From positions 1 through 64,000 of the forward strand of contig KV918855.1 in assembly GCA_002049455.2 (NCBI GenBank): a stretch of 64,000 nt of DNA, in the 5' to 3' direction. Below, piece after piece: positions 62,798-64,000 of the stretch. A program made the position numbers and the translations under genes. The notes below the pieces were generated by a model, which did no database searches, was not told the origin of the DNA, and saw only the letters and a program-made list of their open reading frames with translations. Every line of letters starts with the position of its first letter. Positions within the stretch are counted from its first letter, which is position 1. The DNA is from Porphyra umbilicalis. Taxonomy: Eukaryota > Rhodophyta > Bangiophyceae > Bangiales > Bangiaceae.

Positions 62798-63770
62798 CAT
62801 AAAGTCCGGTTGTACCGGATGTCGGTATTTGCCAAAGCGTATGTTGAGCAATCTACAACTCCTGCATAGCGATCATCCGCTGGGACGTGCTTAGGGGTAA
62901 TCCGATGATTTGTTGTCCCTTCCAGCTCGCGCCCTAGGGCACGGGTCATCGAGCGACAGGGCACATGGTTGCTCCCATCTTCTGCGGAGCACTCTTCGTC
63001 GGAGAAGGAGGAGCTCATCCGCCGACACCGGGGCCGGGACCGTCTTGTGGTCCCGATAGCTGTCTCTTTGAGATACAGTTGATCGTGTGAGGGGCTCATC
63101 ACAGCTTTTAACGACTTCCGAAGGTCGGCAGACAAGGCCCCTGCGTCCAGAGTCCCCGGGAGGGCCCGATCATTACCTCCCAGATGAGGCGCTCCGCGTA
63201 GACCAGCGGGTCTCGCCGGCCTGACCCGTCCATCACATGAAGCCAACGGCAGAGGGGGAGTCGGTTGGTTCCGCTCGCCGAGCGGCCGAGGAGGTGGAAG
63301 GTGAAATACAATTTCGGCTCCGTCCTCCACACCTGGAGGGGAAGAAGACGGGAATGCTCTTTCGTAAACGCCTCCTTCACCATTGGGGGGGATAGACGGG
63401 AATGCCCTTCCGTCCGAACCCCCCTGACGTTGAGGGGGGAGAGATAGTATTGCCCGCTCATCCGAACCCCCCTGAACTTAGGGGGGGGAAGAAGGGAATG
63501 CCCTTTCATCCAACCCCCCCTGACCTTGAGGGGAAAGAGACAAGAATCCCCTTCCGCCTATACCCGCATCCCCCAACCCGCCGCGCTCTGACGCGGTCGA
63601 GCCGGCTCTATGCTCCGTCCATAGAGGGATTCCTCTGGGGTGTCACGCGCCTGAACTATCGCTGGCTCCGTCACGATCACCCCGCGAGGAGTTTTAGGCG
63701 GCCTCGGCGCCGAACCCCGCCACCCCTGGCACATCCATGATAAAATTATTCTATCCTCCTTCCGGAAAAT
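62798..63770 (-). pseudogene. gag: gag fragment, first part, with leader repeats
   Basis: The reading frame begins near 63737 with the same head as the first copy (SSRGDRDGAS against PSRGYRDRARK) and contains in-frame stops. The 15-residue repeat region follows (about 63560-63340), then KSLKAVMSPSHDQLYLKETA, IGTTRRSRPRCRRMSSSFSD and VPADDRYAGVVDCSTYALAN. It is cut at about 62798 by the TIR element. Confidence 0.85.
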
Positions 63771-63912
63771 CATTCTTCACCGAAAACCACAGCAGCTGAA
63801 TTACACCCAAGTGTGAAACAAAGACACGGCGAAAAACAACCGTCACAATGAACACAGGGTAGGCCCGACTGATCAGAAAGGACCGAACCCTGTCCCCAGC
63901 TGATTCATCAAA
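63771..63912 (-). other. Leader of the second gypsy copy, with PBS-like site
   Basis: Minus-strand TGATGAATCAGCTGGGGA begins about two bases after the LTR end (near 63910). The leader matches that of the first copy, including a hydrophobic reading frame. Confidence 0.7.
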
Positions 63913-64000
63913 TGTAGTGGTTTCTGCCCGCAAAGCCGACAAAGCATGACCCCGTCAGAATACCCGGCACAGGATGCGGAGAGACACAAAGGAGAAAAAA
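63913..64000 (-). repeat. LTR end of the second gypsy copy, cut by the window edge
   Basis: On the minus strand, CCTTTGTGTCTCTCCGCATC leads to CTGTGCCGGG, GGGCAGAAACCACTACA and then the leader, matching the last 88 bases of the 5' LTR at 48774 with substitutions. The rest of the LTR lies beyond the window. Confidence 0.88.

Larger units (their letters stand above)
61388..64000 (-). mobile_element. Second copy of the gypsy family, truncated and nested
   Basis: On the minus strand, starting at the right window edge: LTR end, PBS-like site, leader and gag, all matching the element at 48007-58375 in order. Gag is split by a 1,146-bp TIR element and stops at a copia fragment. The copy is more decayed than the first. 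Confidence 0.88.

Noticed and set aside
1..64000. tRNA or rRNA genes
   Set aside because: No convincing T-loop and acceptor pattern or rRNA sequence was recognised by eye. A covariance-model scan would be needed to exclude tRNAs fully.

Overview
The window looks like nuclear DNA of a eukaryote and consists almost entirely of mobile elements, their relics and low-complexity DNA. The evidence is the element types: PIF/Harbinger and CACTA-like transposases, a Ty3/gypsy LTR element, a Ty1/copia fragment, MITE-like hairpins, minisatellites and large GCC/GCG triplet blocks. There are no operons, no ribosome-binding-site pattern and no bacterial genes. High GC with CCGCCGGCG-type repeats would suit an alga or another protist, but the sequence does not fix the organism. 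I found no rRNA, tRNA, CRISPR array or certain host housekeeping gene.

Layout. 1-5.1 kb: a PIF/Harbinger element with a Myb/trihelix-like ORF (+) facing its DDE transposase (-), and a 183-bp repeat coding the transposase tail. 5,696-12,591: a second, structurally complete PIF/Harbinger element with 19-bp perfect TIRs and a 3-bp TSD (TCA). It carries a SAP-domain ORF (+), a DDE transposase (-), and between them a 3.3-kb near-perfect palindrome with 1.59-kb arms and a 141-bp spacer. 12.6-16.2 kb: G-rich and 18-bp minisatellite DNA, and a 324-bp foldback hairpin. 16.9-24.3 kb: a CACTA-like transposase (+) with one in-frame stop, facing a minus-strand gene (Arg/Gly-rich, then a possibly Ulp1-like segment, then an acidic segment, then 105-bp repeats). 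25.4-34.4 kb: unrecognised ORFs separated by 96-bp repeats, a GC-rich block flanked by TGATTTAAATCA palindromes, and a small palindrome. 34.4-48.0 kb: mainly decayed or low-complexity DNA, a 290-bp TIR element and a possible membrane-protein ORF cut by the LTR element.

48,007-58,375: a 10.4-kb Ty3/gypsy element with two 768-bp LTRs, PBS, gag, PR, RT, RNase H, chromodomain integrase, an antisense ORF block between integrase and 3' LTR, and a polypurine tract. It is decayed, with in-frame stops and frame shifts. 58.4-60.1 kb: relic DNA. 60.56-64.0 kb, minus strand: a second copy of the same gypsy family running off the window edge. Its gag is split by a 1.15-kb TIR element and joins a copia pol fragment.

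How the parts work together: each DNA transposon pairs a DDE transposase with a putative DNA-binding or accessory protein on the opposite strand, in convergent arrangement. The strongest leads for something undescribed are the SAP-plus-palindrome Harbinger element and the antisense ORF of the gypsy element.
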